A program made the position numbers and the translations under genes. A stretch of 64,000 nucleotides of DNA from Paramacrobiotus metropolitanus. Its lineage: Eukaryota; Tardigrada; Eutardigrada; Parachela; Macrobiotidae. Positions 46,003 to 58,742 of this stretch are shown piece by piece. The first letter of the stretch is position 1. The number at the start of each line of letters is the position of its first letter. A model generated the notes under the pieces. The model made no database searches, had not been told where the DNA came from, and saw nothing but the letters and a program-made list of their open reading frames with translations. Location of the stretch: contig NW_026570246.1 in assembly GCF_019649055.1 (NCBI RefSeq), positions 1,054,001-1,118,000 of the forward strand, given 5' to 3'.

Positions 46003-49000
46003 ATGATTTTAATATTGAAATTTTCTTTATTGTTTATTTGTGAATTTGTAAACGGTGAGACGTTCAGAATTGGTTACATATCGGGGTCGAAAAGATTACG
46101 GGAATTCCCTACTTATAATCGACCAGGATATCAAATCAGCGGTGCAATTGCGTTGGCTGTTAATCAAATTAATGAACACCACCCAGGTAAAACTGCACAA
46201 TGAATAATGCATTAGAATAAGCATTTCACGTTACTGTTTTGGGTAGGGGTGTCTCTATATTTTTTTACTGTAAGGAACTGCAGTATAATGGTGACCGTGT
46301 TTGACCAGTACACGGGATGACTAAAACTGCGCATGAGTAATTCTCGTGAAATCCCCTAGCAGGGTTTTTTGAATTTCTGACCAACGCTTCAGGAAGCTAA
46401 TCTAACGAATTGTTATTTCTGTAAATGCTATATTCAAAATAAAATCCGGCAGTTTTCGTTGTCTCGTGTCCTGCAGCCAAAAATTATAATGAAAATACTA
46501 ATAAAATCAAATTCAAAAACCGGCATTTTTTGAGAAAGTCACAAAGTGTGCTGACTGCATAACTCATCCAGCGCATGCAGCATGTCCACAACTTTTATTC
46601 AACTGAAGTCTGAAAGTATATGTCTTGCAATTTACCAAAAGTATTCAAATAGTCCGTACGGAAAGAAATGCCACGAGATCCTACATACGTTTTGCAAGCT
46701 GGGACACGCAAATTTTTCACGCAATTTCAACCTGCACCATTGCAAATGAGCCATCAAACGTGGCTAAATAGTTAACGTTACGACAAGTGGTTCGCAAGAA
46801 ACAAACCAAAAGAAGACCGACATTTTGTTCGGCCACCCAGTAGTAGTAGTACGCTGCATGTGATGTATTACTTATGAAATCAGTAAAACTTAATGGTGAT
46901 AATTAATTCTTCAATGGTCTGTTTGTCTACAAAATATATCACAATTTTCCAGATGGCATTCTTGCTGGGCACAAACTGGAGTTCGAATACGCAGAAACTT
47001 ACGGACTGGAGACGGAAAGCATGAAACATACAGCGAGATTTTGTGTAAACAATTTCTCCGCCATCATTGGGCCACAAGAAACGTAATGCCACCCACTCTT
47101 AAGTTAACTTGCCTAAAACGTTTTGCAAAAATTTTAAGGCATGTTAACGAAAAAAATAAATTTTCTCCATTTTATGTGACATAAATAACACCGGTATACT
47201 GCGTGTGTAAGCATTTAAGGTAAAACTTTCCATCTTATGTTTGACCGTGAACTGATTAGGTGCATGCATGAAGCCCGACTGGCAGCCGATTTCAACAAGC
47301 TGATGCTGTCGTATTTCTGCCATAATGCGCTGAAGGATGGTAATAATTCGGCTGGAGGTTACGCAACCTTTGTTTCCGTTAAACCACCGGCATCACAAGT
47401 TGCAAAGCCGCTTGCTTCGTTATTGCTAAAATATAACTGGAAAAAGGTCACGTTGCTGTATAACAGCGAGAAGTCCAGACGACTGAGCGAATCAGTTCAA
47501 AAGCAAATCACCGAACAGGGTATCCAGGTTCTCCATACGGAAACCTGGACAGGAACTTACTTCGTGGTACGGTACACGTCGCTATACATGAGTTTGGAGC
47601 GTTCAGTTACAATTTCAGTCTGTTTCTATCAGGGAATGCCTAGCGTACTACCGAATCCCTTCAAGAAAATTGTACAAAACACGCAACATTTAACAAGAAG
47701 TGAGTTTTCCTAGCAAAGTTTGATTTGTACCCGGCAAAAGTTTCTCAAACTGTCGCTGCAGAATTGAGAAACTCGTACATAACATGCTTCGACAAATAAA
47801 ATCTAGTAATCAAAACTTTAAGTAAATTTACAGTATTCCTGAATATATATAGTTTATGTTGTAATCGGCAATATCGAGGAACATCTTGGCTTTATGGAGG
47901 CCATGGACCAGGCCGGTCTGTTGGACACCGGATTGTATTTTGTTGTTGGGATATATCTGGAGCAATATCGCTCAAGAGAAGCCTCAAAATACCTAAACGG
48001 TAAACTTATGAGTAATAATGTAGAAAAACGAGATTGTGCTTATGAATGAATCGGGAAATTTCTAAAACTTATCACGTCCAAGACAAAAACAGTAAGTAAT
48101 CTCGTTGTATTTATTTTTAGGAGTGTTCTTGGAAAAGGTTAAACCTGAAACTATTAAAGCCTTTCAGTCGTTCTTCGGAATAATTCCCTCGCCACCAAAA
48201 ACCGACAAGGTCAACCTTGATGAATTCACCAAGAATGTCAACAAATTTGCCGAACTGCCGCCATTCAGTTTCGCTTGGCCACAGGACATTCCGCGAAATG
48301 TCCGAACCGAAGCGGTGTATCTGCACGATGCGGTTATGCAGTATTCGATAGCGCTGCATGAATGTCTGCAAAACCGTTCCCAGTGTCCAGATCCTCACAA
48401 TGGCGTTAGTTTGATGAAGTACTTTGTTAATCGAACTTACCAAAGCGCCATGGGATACGATGTTCACATGGACAGCAACGGAATAGCACAGGGAAATTAT
48501 TCATTGTTGGCAGTGAGGAAACAGGAATCGCTGGATGGATTCGATAGATTCGGTCTGGTAGACATCGGAGTATTCTTTGTGGGACACGATTACCACAGCG
48601 ACCTCCCGGTAAAGACAACAAATCTGTTCTACCATAGTGACCTTTCTCCAGATAGCCTGTTGCCTAATCCGCCTAGAATAAACATGTTTTGCATATTTTT
48701 TGTAGCGTACGTAATATTATGGGGGTGTTTATAAAGCGGTCAATTATTAGGTTCTGGTACTGAAAGATGGCGAAGAGGTTTCATGGGCATATCCGTTCCC
48801 TCCAGCAGATGAACCGCGCTGCGGTTTTGACAACGAATATTGTCCTACCATTTGGCGATGGGTGATTGGATTGCTGATTCCCAGTTTAGTCGTCACTTTT
48901 ATTTTTTCAGTGTGTTATTTCAGGTGCGAGCAGTTGCGCTTCTTCAGTATGATATAATTCACTGCGCGTTTTATTTTTCTGTAATAATCATGATCACATG

Positions 49001-52000
49001 CAGGAAACAAAGTAAAGTCTGAGTCTCCTTAAAAGATGAATGCACGACTGTGTTAACCGTATTAAGCACGACCGTATTGAACACGTATTAAGCACGTACG
49101 TACAAAGTGTTAACGTACCGCATTTTAAAAGATTGCGTATTGCGTATATGAAATATTTGATTGCAATATTCAGAATGGAACGAACAGAAGCTGGAATTAA
49201 GGATTGGAAGGATTTGCAGGTGGAGCGCATACGCAATTATCTGTGCACGCGAGATCTGCCGCCGACGATGGTCAAGATGTTCTACTCCAGCTTCCTGGAT
49301 CTGGAGGCGCTGGTTGAGCTGCAAGCCGTGACGGCCACGCGCGGCGTAGAAGTGGGCCTTTTCAAAGGGGAAGCTGTGGCGGTCAAGCGCCTCTGCTGGA
49401 TTCGCTGCTTGGATTTAACCGACGATATCAAACAAGATCTAAAAAAAGTAATGCAGTGGCAGGAAATTCGAACACACTAGTATAATTGTGCGATAATTAC
49501 GTACTGCAAGTAATTTACAAAGAAAACTTGGATTTCTGTCTTTATCAGACGAAAGAATTGGCCCACCCTAATTTATGCGCCTTCATCGGCGCCTGCACCG
49601 AACCGGCTTGTTTGGTAACCGAATACTGCCAGCGCGGTTCACTAACCGAAGCACTTTACGGGCACTTTTTTCCGCTGCTCTGCAAAGGTTTTATCTGGTC
49701 ATTTATTGTGGACATTGTCAAGGTAATTGTTTCGTACCATTTTTTTCAGTTTTACCTTTGCACGTTTTAATTTTGCGTATTCGATTTTTTCTTCATTTTT
49801 AGGGAATGTCATATCTTCACGCAAGCGTATACAAAACCCATGGCAGCTTATCGCCGGCATATCTACTAGTAGACAGCAAATTTACCGTGAAAATTACGAA
49901 TTTCGGTTTGATCGAGTTTCGGAAGAAGTTCAAAATAACATCGTCCAAACCGCAACAACGTCGTCTGTGGATGGCACCGGAGTTTCTCCGAATGACTGAT
50001 CCGCCTCTAGAAGGCTCACAAAGCGGAGATGTTTATTCATTCGGTCTGATTCTGTACGAAATCATCGGCCGAGAGGGTCCATTCGGCCACACCGATTTAA
50101 CAAACGACGAGATTATTAAGAAAATTAGGGATGGAGATGGCGAAGCGTTATTTCGACCGTCCCTCAGTCACCTCTTGGACACTACGCCGCATTATCTAAT
50201 TCAGTTAATGCGCAGTTGCTGGGAAGAAAGCCCCTTTGCGCGGCCAAGTTTTCCCAGCATCATGGAGCGAATTAAATTATTAAAGCAGGGAATGTATGTT
50301 TAATTATTAAATAATGCAAATAAAAATACAATGTACTGTACCGGTATATATACATTTTATACATAAACTTTGTATGGTGTATATACACCATCTTGGGCAA
50401 ATATACGGGAAAACGTCCAAAATTTGTTTCCACAGGAAGCCGACAATATTGGACAACATGGTGCATTTGCTACAGAAATATGCCACAAATCTGGAAAACG
50501 AAGTGGCTGAACGAACAATGGAGTTGGCGGAAGAAAAGCGGCGCACGGAATGCCTGCTGTATGAAATGCTCCCACGGTAACCATTCTGAACGATTCCGTT
50601 AGAGCACAATATTAATTAATTAAAAACTTGGATTCTGATTGCAAATAATTTGTTTAACCGTAGATTCCCTACACTAGAGTACTACGTAACTCACGTTTAT
50701 GTGTAGCCCTGTTGCTGAAAAGCTAATAAACGGCAAGACCGTGGAAGCCGAACAATTTGATTCCGTAACAATATTTTTCTCCGATATTGTTGGCTTTACT
50801 TCCTTAAGTGCCGGAAGTACACCCTTTGAGGTATGCTACGGAATAATTTATTTTATTGCCTGATTAATAAAATGATTGAAAAAAATTTGCGGGTAACGCC
50901 GTTGCTCCGTTTTAGGTTGTAGAGTTTTTGAATGATTTGTACACATTATTCGATAAAATGCTGGAGCTGTACGCAAACGCTTATAAGGTGGAAACGATTG
51001 GAGACAGCTACATGGTACGGGATTAAATGAATTCGTATCGTCATGCTTGTTAAAAATTTCCTCCGTTTAACACAAGCATTTGCTATAATTTTTTAGATGG
51101 TCAGCGGACTTCCCATTCGAAACGGCAAGCGTCATGCGGGAGTAATTGCTGACATTTCCATCCATTTATTATCGGCTATAAAATGCTTCCGCATACGTCA
51201 TCGTCCTTCTCAACAGCTGTTACTGCGTATCGGCATCCACAGCGGATCATGCGTGGCTGGAATTGTGGGCCTTAAGATGCCGCGCTACTGCCTGTAATTA
51301 GTCAAATTTTTTTGTGAAGCATATTACTTAATTTTCAAATTAGGTCTTAAGACATGGTGTTGCAGTCTTGGTTTGTTGTACGAGTACTTTGTCAGTCTAT
51401 GTGCAACAATAAGAAACGAGCAATATGATCGTTTCCGGCTCTAACTTAATTATTGCTTTTGAATAGATTTGGCGATACTGTGAACACGGCGTCTCGTTAC
51501 GAATCAACCGGGAAACGTGAGTACTGCTACTGGCTGTAACTGTAACAGTCAGGAATGACAATTTTAAAATCCGCTGTTTTTATTGCTTCTAATAAGATAA
51601 AAAATGACGACGAAGCAAAGATGATGGAGCTCAACTTTTTATACCTGAAATAATTCATACGATTTTGCGTATGCACATGACAATATTATTTTTTCGCAGC
51701 TTTACGAATACACTGCAGTCCACAATGTAAAACAATTTTGGATTCTCTGGGTGGATACTGTTTCGAAGCCAGAGGCCTGGTGCCGATGAAAGGGAAGGGT
51801 GAACAACTGACCTATTGGTTACTGGGACACGACGTCGATTCCGACAAGCACCAGCTACGTAACATTGTTTCCATGGGCGATATTCCAAATGCCGGCAACC
51901 AGCCGTTCCTCGTCAGCATCCGTAGTCCACCACAAGCGGAACTTCAGCGACGCTGGAGCAACATTAAAAGGCCACCGCTCAGCCAACTACAGCTACGGAC

Positions 52001-52223
52001 AGCTTGGGATGGTCAGCCTGTTAACCCAAGTTTGCCGGAGGATGAAAAGGTCAATAACAACTACCCGCTTGCTCTTCCGCCCTACAAGGATACTAAGCCT
52101 GACGGATTTCGATGTGACCTTTCTAAGGAAGCAGTGCCGCTGATGATGAGCTATCGAAAGAAAGGTGTTCCAAGCAACGATATGGCACAGCTCATGGAAG
52201 AGAAAGAAATAAATAATGCATAG
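46003..52223 (+). CDS. Single-pass receptor guanylate cyclase (natriuretic peptide receptor-like)
   Basis: Plasma-membrane receptor making cGMP from GTP. Exons: 46003-46186, 46953-47082, 47260-47566, 47633-47699, 47853-47999, 48121-48608, 48751-48923, 49174-49447, 49549-49722, 49803-50293, 50436-50576, 50707-50830, 50916-51014, 51097-51293, 51467-51516 and 51700-52223; every phase fits, 1189 residues. Signal peptide [18 protein letters not shown]; extracellular ligand-binding fold ([25 protein letters not shown]) to about 470; helix [20 protein letters not shown] near 477-497; kinase-homology domain 515-811 that keeps AVKRL and the RGSL turn but has HGSL for HRD and NFG for DFG, so it is a pseudokinase as in the family; coiled coil 812-858; cyclase domain with [21 protein letters not shown] (metal Asp and guanine-binding Glu), [15 protein letters not shown]. 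The Glu and Cys indicate GTP, not ATP. A 110-residue unassigned tail follows. Ligand unknown. Confidence 0.93.
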
Positions 52224-53321
52224 ACGTTTAGATAAAATATGCGGGGGTTGTTGTACTGGAATTAGCAGCCGCGATGTGGATAAATGTAGCGGTAACATGT
52301 AACCGTAAAATATAATTAAATCTCGCGATGGGATATACGTACTGCACTTCTTGTACACTTCTTATTCACATGTCAGACCGTGGATAACAATAATTAGCGC
52401 AAACATCACGGTATCACTTTTGTGAAATAATTTAACTTGTTTTCGAGCTTATTATATCCTTCCGTCCACTAAAGTTTGGCCAAGGTGGATAGGGTAACCA
52501 CCCTGGTACCCTATCCACCTTGGTTTGGCTATGCGTGATGTTGTTTTTCGTTACTAATGCGCTGCCTCTCATGTTCATTTGTTCTGGTGGGGGTCGTAAA
52601 TCACCGGTAACAGGCAGTGCCATCAAACATTGTCCACAATCTTACGCAAGGGTCGCGAGATAGCCTACTTCTTCCGACTTCTTAGATGTTACCCTACATG
52701 CGCGCGCGATGCCATTATGCACCAGATCGACATTTTCGATAGAAAATGACAATATTAATTATATAGAGTGCCGCTACGAACTTTGGAATTACTGAATATC
52801 AGTGGATGGTGAATTTCAAACTGATTCGAGACTCGTACCGATAATCCGTCTTTTGCATTTGTGACGACCTATGACAGCCAACAACGACTCAGCACATTGC
52901 ATGGCTCGCTGTACTTGGCTATACTTGTGCTATGCCGCTGCCGCGGCAATGCATAAAGAAATCTCTGATTAGGGATAGTAATGCTATACAAATACACCAG
53001 TGTCTGATAAGAAAACAATGTACTCAAATTATTACGTACAATTAAGAACGAATTTCACCAGCCTTCGGTCTTAATAGCTTCTGACGCTTATTTATTTTTA
53101 AGCGGCTTCCGTAAAATTTGAAGCTCTACGTAGTTGTCCAGGATGTTTGTTTTGACCAATCGCATATGACGTTTTCGAACAACGCTAGGTGGAGAATGTT
53201 CTGATGTAAGGCTTACAAATTTTTTTAAACAATTATTCCATGGGACTTTTCTGAATGCTGGAAGTAAAAATACAGTATATGCAATCGGAAACCCAAGGAT
53301 AATACGAGTACACTGTACAGA
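52224..53321. other. Intergenic region containing a perfect hairpin
   Basis: 1.1 kb between the receptor cyclase and the second SLC35F-like gene. Apart from the 17-bp-stem inverted repeat at 52480-52523, no gene or RNA family is recognised. Confidence 0.4.
52480..52523. repeat. Inverted repeat with perfect 17-bp stem and 10-nt loop
   Basis: CCAAGGTGGATAGGGTA (52480-52496) is followed by a 10-nt loop and its exact complement TACCCTATCCACCTTGG (52507-52523). It lies 257 nt past the receptor cyclase stop. The stem is shorter than a typical animal pre-miRNA arm pair. It could be a transcript-end hairpin, a transposon remnant or a cruciform; function is unknown. Confidence 0.75.
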
Positions 53322-56300
53322 ATGCTCAAAATGGCAACCCGAGCGGATCTAGAAGAAACTGATGGAAACAACATGGAAGTGCTGGCATCGTCCAGTAGTG
53401 CGACGCATTATCCAGAAAAAATGGATTCCGACAAACGTGTGACTATGGAAAAAGGTAGAGGTTAAGTTCGATTTGCATATTGTCATGCGCAGATTCTTCT
53501 TTCAAAAGTTCGGCACTTGCTACAGTAATATAAAAGTATTATATTTTTATGGATGAATTGTTAACAAATTGTGCTTACCTGCCCAATGCCAATATATATT
53601 GTACATATACCTAACTGGTCAAATCCTGAGCTCAGGATTTGACCACTGTCGGAATCCCTAATTAAAAGATTCTGGGATTTAGCTATTCGAAAATTTTTTT
53701 TAGACGAATCTGGGCATGTTAGAAATACAGGTAGAAAAGGATCGCTTGCCATATCGGAGGAGCTTCCGGATCCACTTGTGGCTACGCCGGAACCTGAACT
53801 CACTCCAAAAAGCACCGGGAAAAGAGTTATTTTATCCATTGCACTAGTACTTGGAGCAACCGGAACCAGTATTGCAGAATCTCAGCTAGCAAAGCAGTCG
53901 TACTCAGAGGACTTTAACGCGCCGTTTTTGATGATGTACACAAGCCAAATGATTCGAGTTTGGATCTTCCCATTGTTTTTATTAATTTCCGGAGCAGTTA
54001 CCTTTGCAAAGCGAAGGTCATTTGGATTTGAAAAGCAAATTAAGTATGTAAATATTTCCGTGCAAGGTTTCACTGCCCAGTATAGGCGGCAGTAAAAGGT
54101 TGATCGTGATCTTTCCAAGTCTTCATAAATTAGTTGCAATAACAAAAAAATAAAAGCGAACCGGCAGTAATGCATCTGCTGTTATATTAACAATAATTGT
54201 AAATTAAAAACATAGACACTCAGAAGAACAAGTTACAGCTGTGATACATGCATAAGTCCAAATTAAAATTTATTTCCTGAGATTTTGCATTGTCCAGCTT
54301 TGTTTCTTACAGCAAAGCTATACTTGTGTATGGCCCCGAAGGCGTAACCTTACTTTCGTTATTCAAAGTGACCGTGGTCCTAGGAGCAAGTAGCATTGTC
54401 AGTTTGGGCCTGTACATGTCGACACTGTCGTATATATCTCCTTCGGAGTCGACAACGTTAATGACCTCCCAAATCGCCATAGTTTATGTCATCAGCATAA
54501 TATTTCTGCATCAACGGATTCTGCTAGTAAAGGTACAACTGCATACATGTACTTAGCAATTAGATTATTATTATAATTATGATGTGATGCTCAAAGAGCA
54601 TGACAGTTGTAGTGAGACAACGAGCAGTTTTCTTACACAATAGTATTTTTAACTATTTCGGTTTTCACTCGCATGTGCATTGAATTTCCGTACTTCCTAA
54701 AACTTTGTAAATGCTCTTTACAGATAATTGCTACAGTTGTTTCGTTCACGGGTGTGGCACTCACAGCGTATGTGAAAGGATTTCAATCGGATTCCATAAC
54801 TGGCATTGCCGTGACCCTAGTTGCTGCGACATTTTACGCGGTTAACCAGGTGTGCTTAAATATCTCGTGTTTGATGTTTAACTTTTACTGTTAAGGTTTG
54901 AAACATTTTGTAAGGAATGAAATTTTATGGTTTTAAGCAAAATTTTCTAGGTTTATTTGAAATACGTTCTAAAGACGGCTAAGCTCGGACAAATCACGTT
55001 GTATATGTCCAGCACTGCAATCTTTATTTTGATGTTTGGATGGGTGTTTCCGTTGACTTTGTGGATCGCCGGTATGGAAACATGGTCTTTCGATTCGGTT
55101 CCTTGGGGATGGATTGCCGGGTCGGGAGGAGCCACCCTGGGTAAGAAAATCCTTTCGATGAAAAGCAAAATCACTCCGTATTTCAAAGCGGTCGGACCAT
55201 CATATATTTATTGAAATACTTTGCGGCATTTTAGTTTTTAATTTTCGTACACAGTGTTATGGCAGTATGATTTCGGTGATTTACTTTTATTTGTAGCTAC
55301 TGCCATTATTGTTAATTATGGTATAAGTGTTGCGACTCCTTTCTTCATGTCCATGTACAACCTCCTACGAATCCCGATTAACAATCGTAAGTAAAACTGA
55401 TTTTTATGTCCAGATATATTACCGATGTATCGCCTGGCCACGCCAAGTTCGGACACTTTTCCCCAAAAATTACCAGAAATCATCCGTTTAGAATTAAAAC
55501 CGTATTACATTTTTGTATGATCAGCGTATGTATCCAGCAACTATTGCATGTAAAGGTTTTACGCTGAAGTCATGTCCAGAATTACAGTGAGATCGAAACT
55601 GGAACGGACCAGCTTCGAAATGCGATTCGACCCATTTGTTCTGGGATGCAGCTCCCATTTCAAAAATCGTTTAAAAATTCCACCCTTTCCTAGTCCAGCC
55701 TAATTAATTTCATGGTATTGGTCAACCAATTCTCTTTCTGACGGTGCCTAATACCGCCCGATTTTTACCAAGACTACGTGACCTTTGCAGCCTTCCTGCG
55801 GGCACCTCCAAAATGTGGGATGACCTTTTTTGGGCGCTCGCTGTACAGCGGTGAGCGGTCGTAGCTATCTGATCTTGATAAGATCTTGTTTATGGACGGC
55901 TATTCGTCTAATCTAAGTTTTCCATTCTCACAAAAAATCCGATGCGCCTCGTACCAACGAATTATGATATCAATCATAACATTTTTTAATCACCGCTTTG
56001 TCAGATCCTTCTTCCAGTTGTCCGGCACTTGCGTGTTCCCGCATGTATGATAGATAGCTGTCGATTCATTAAAATCATGTTACTGGACCCATGTTTCATC
56101 CAAGGAAATGGTCAACTTCAAATCTCCCACATTTGTGTGCTAGGCAGCCGCGTTCGTCGGCAGGTGTGTTATAACATACAAGTCTATGGGAGACGAACTT
56201 TGAGTTGGGGTTACCTCTAGGGCCGATCGCTCAGGGCTGAGTTGCTGAACCGTAAAGGACACCCTTTGAGCAGTTATATAGTTTTTAAAAAAATTCACTG

Positions 56301-57121
56301 AAAAATTCAGTTTCCTAAAGTTTCTAGAGGGCAGTTATAAGCACCCTAAAAACGACCACTGCCCCGCCCACTTCATCACCGCCTACCTGCTTAGCGATAT
56401 GTCAGAAGGTTCCAATTTTGATATCGCTAGATCCGCAGTAAAAAGTTACGCTAAAAAAGTGTTAAAAGAGAAACATAATCACGAACAAAAGTATTTTTGA
56501 ATTTATTTTACGCAGCTGTCCGAACTTGGCGTGGCCAGGCTGTATCTACGTACGCTTAACATCTTAGATGTAATAATAATAGATGTAATAATAATAAGAC
56601 TTGCTCTAGAAACTGGCCAAGTATCTAAATCTACTTTATAGTCTGTGCATAAACAATTTTCTGGGTAAAGAACGAACCCAAATTAGAGAATTTTCACAAC
56701 TCAATACGACTAGCAATATAAATAAAAAATTATTCGTTTATTTTGGTAGCTATGTGCAACTTGTGCCAGTACTTCTTTAAAAGACGCTTATGTGACAGTC
56801 AAGATTTCACAAAGCGAGCGTTTTACGATGAACACAGACGCTGCCTTTAATCCACTGTTTTTACAATTTCAAAATTAAAAATTATGTTAAATAAAAATTG
56901 CGCAGTTTTAGTTTGCGAGGACGTTATTTTTTAACTCGTTTAGTATAGACAGCGGATTATAATATATATTTTTTTCTTCAGTTATAGATGCGTATGCACG
57001 GGGACAAACTTTTGCGGAACTGGAAATTGTGGGCGCTGTTTTAATTGCAATTGGTTTTATTTTTATTGTTCTTCCGGACGACCGAGTATCCATTCGCCTA
57101 AAAAAACAATCAAGCAAATAA
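53322..57121 (+). CDS. SLC35F3/F4-like multi-pass transporter, copy 2
   Basis: Paralogue of the 24.4-27.2 kb gene. Exons: 53322-53454, 53704-54043, 54313-54532, 54724-54849, 54951-55140, 55297-55386 and 56982-57121; phases agree. Either ATG 53322 or the next in-frame ATG, 53331, could start it. The cytosolic N-terminus is acidic (LPDPLVATPEPELTPKSTGK); then come the family block SYSEDFNAPFLMMYTSQMIR, SYISPSESTTLMTSQIAIVY, TVVSFTGVALTAYVKGF, VYLKYVLKTAKLGQITLYMS, YGISVATPFFMSMYNLLRIP and a last helix VGAVLIAIGFIFIVLP. The final intron is 1595 bp because a 1.1 kb DNA transposon sits 45 bp past the donor. Substrate unknown; SLC35F3 relatives have been linked to thiamine. A poly(A) signal is at 57248-57253. 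Confidence 0.87.
55426..56546. mobile_element. DNA transposon remnant with 24-bp perfect TIRs and 6-bp target duplication
   Basis: An 1109-bp element (55432-56540) lies in the last intron of the second SLC35F-like gene. Its ends are exact inverted copies over 24 bp, starting GCCTGGCCACGCCAAGTTCG, and it is flanked by the 6-bp direct repeat TGTATC (55426-55431 and 56541-56546). On the minus strand about 56080-56110 a decayed frame reads TISLDETWVQ, resembling the DET block of DDE transposases, but stops break the frame on both sides. It is probably a dead or non-autonomous copy. The superfamily is unsure: each flank also contains TA, but a TA-only duplication would spoil the perfect ends. Confidence 0.8.
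56041..56115 (-). pseudogene. Degenerate DDE transposase fragment inside the intronic element
   Basis: Minus-strand LDETWV context within the transposon is interrupted by stop codons directly after it and upstream of it. Only this short block is recognisable, so assignment to a DDE transposase is tentative. Confidence 0.35.
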
Positions 57122-57247
57122 CAATGAATTTCACTCAACGAAATTACTATATGAATGCAAAAGCTTGCGTTTTCGGTCAACCAACGTGGGATACAAAACC
57201 TAAATTATCGCACAATTATCCATGTCAAAGCTGTTAGAGTACAGTAC

Positions 57248-57253
57248 AATAAA
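57248..57253 (+). terminator. Putative polyadenylation signal of the second SLC35F-like gene
   Basis: AATAAA 127 nt after the TAA at 57119-57121. No transcript data support it. Confidence 0.4.
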
Positions 57254-58742
57254 CAATATTAGTCTACATTATTTTTTAAATTTTAAGGGTGGGTTTTTGG
57301 TTCTTTCTACGGTGAGCCGGTGAGCTAAATTAATATAAAAATAAAACCAAAACATTTATTCCTTTTAATGATAAATATCATTAGACGTGCGTCTAAACAA
57401 TCTAGAGCCGGAAATACCGCAATTTTCGATCCACAGCAACATTTAGTTTCGATGACAGTCTACAGCATGTAGCACCGAACATTGCATACGAAGATAAACG
57501 TAATTATGCACCTGCAATCTGTACGACATTACACAAAAAGTATTCAGAAATTGTTTCGGACGCAACCGAGAATTCTGAAAAACGCAAGCGCCAAAGATGG
57601 GTATACAATCACGGAGGATGCCGATTGTAAAAGGGCAGATTGATGGATACCGGTTGCCATTGGCGAATTTCGTGATGGCGATAACAGCAGTGTCCAAAGC
57701 CATTGCGACACGCACGTGCCTCTTGTTTTCGTAATGCAGCCGTCAAAATCTGATTTCGTTGCTTCAAAAGCACCGAATCAGGACAAATTAGGTTTCCGGC
57801 AAGAGGAGGAAAACCAGTAAAGTGATGTTTTTATCGCATTTTACTTGCATCTCCTAATAACCAGTCTTTCGCACGCAATCACTTTATGAACTGTCAGCCG
57901 AAAGCACCGGCGCTGACCATATCGACGACGCATATATATACTCGTATTGAGCCCGATATGGCGTACAAAACCGTTAAATATTATTATTGTACTTACCGCT
58001 ACTTGCTGATCCCTACTGGTGAGTGGTGAGCGCACTATTGGCTACCACTGCATTAAGTGGGGTGTGTCCGATGTAAACCAGTCTAGCAGCGCTCGCAGCA
58101 GCCAGCGTAACGGGACCGTTGCGAGTGGGGTCATCACACAAAATCGACGAAGCAAAGAATTATATCATCCTTTTTGCGTTTTGAAACGGGTATCGTATTT
58201 CGGTTAAGCTGATTTTGTGATTCGTCTCTATTAACTAAAAATATAGCGGTGCTTTATGATTTTATTCTCCAGTAACTTAATCATAACTATAAGCAATACT
58301 GAGTTGTTGCAGTTTTCCTGTGCACGAGGGCCTTAAGCAAGGGGTGATAAACACGGACTACGTTCGTTACGCCACTTCCAGCTTTAGTGATCAGCGCGCG
58401 CAAGTTGATTGAAGAGAAATGCTGCTGGACTTGAGCTATTCCTCTCGGATCTAGAAGCAACGCTTTAGGTTAATTTGTGGCGGAAAGAGACAAGTTTAAT
58501 CGGTGGATGTGTGTAGCGCGCGATGACTAGTCTCTCGTACGGCGCAAAAAGAAGTCTCCTCACAACAGTCATGCAGTAAAGTTAAATTTATGAAAGCCGA
58601 AAGTCCAAGCAGGAACACGCTTCCCTGATCGATCATTTTTCTCCGCCTATTGTATGGATATAGCGCTATATGTGTTAACGCCAAACAGCATACATTTTTC
58701 TAAGTGGAACATTTGCCCACATGCGCTATAAACGATAGCTGG

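Noticed and set aside
48994-49020. Micro-exon (G AAA CAA A) between receptor cyclase exons
   Set aside because: Joining 48923 directly to 49174 keeps phase, whereas the micro-exon breaks it.
49575-49999. Alternative open frames over the cyclase kinase-homology exons
   Set aside because: They are shadows of the supported frame, which carries the family motifs.
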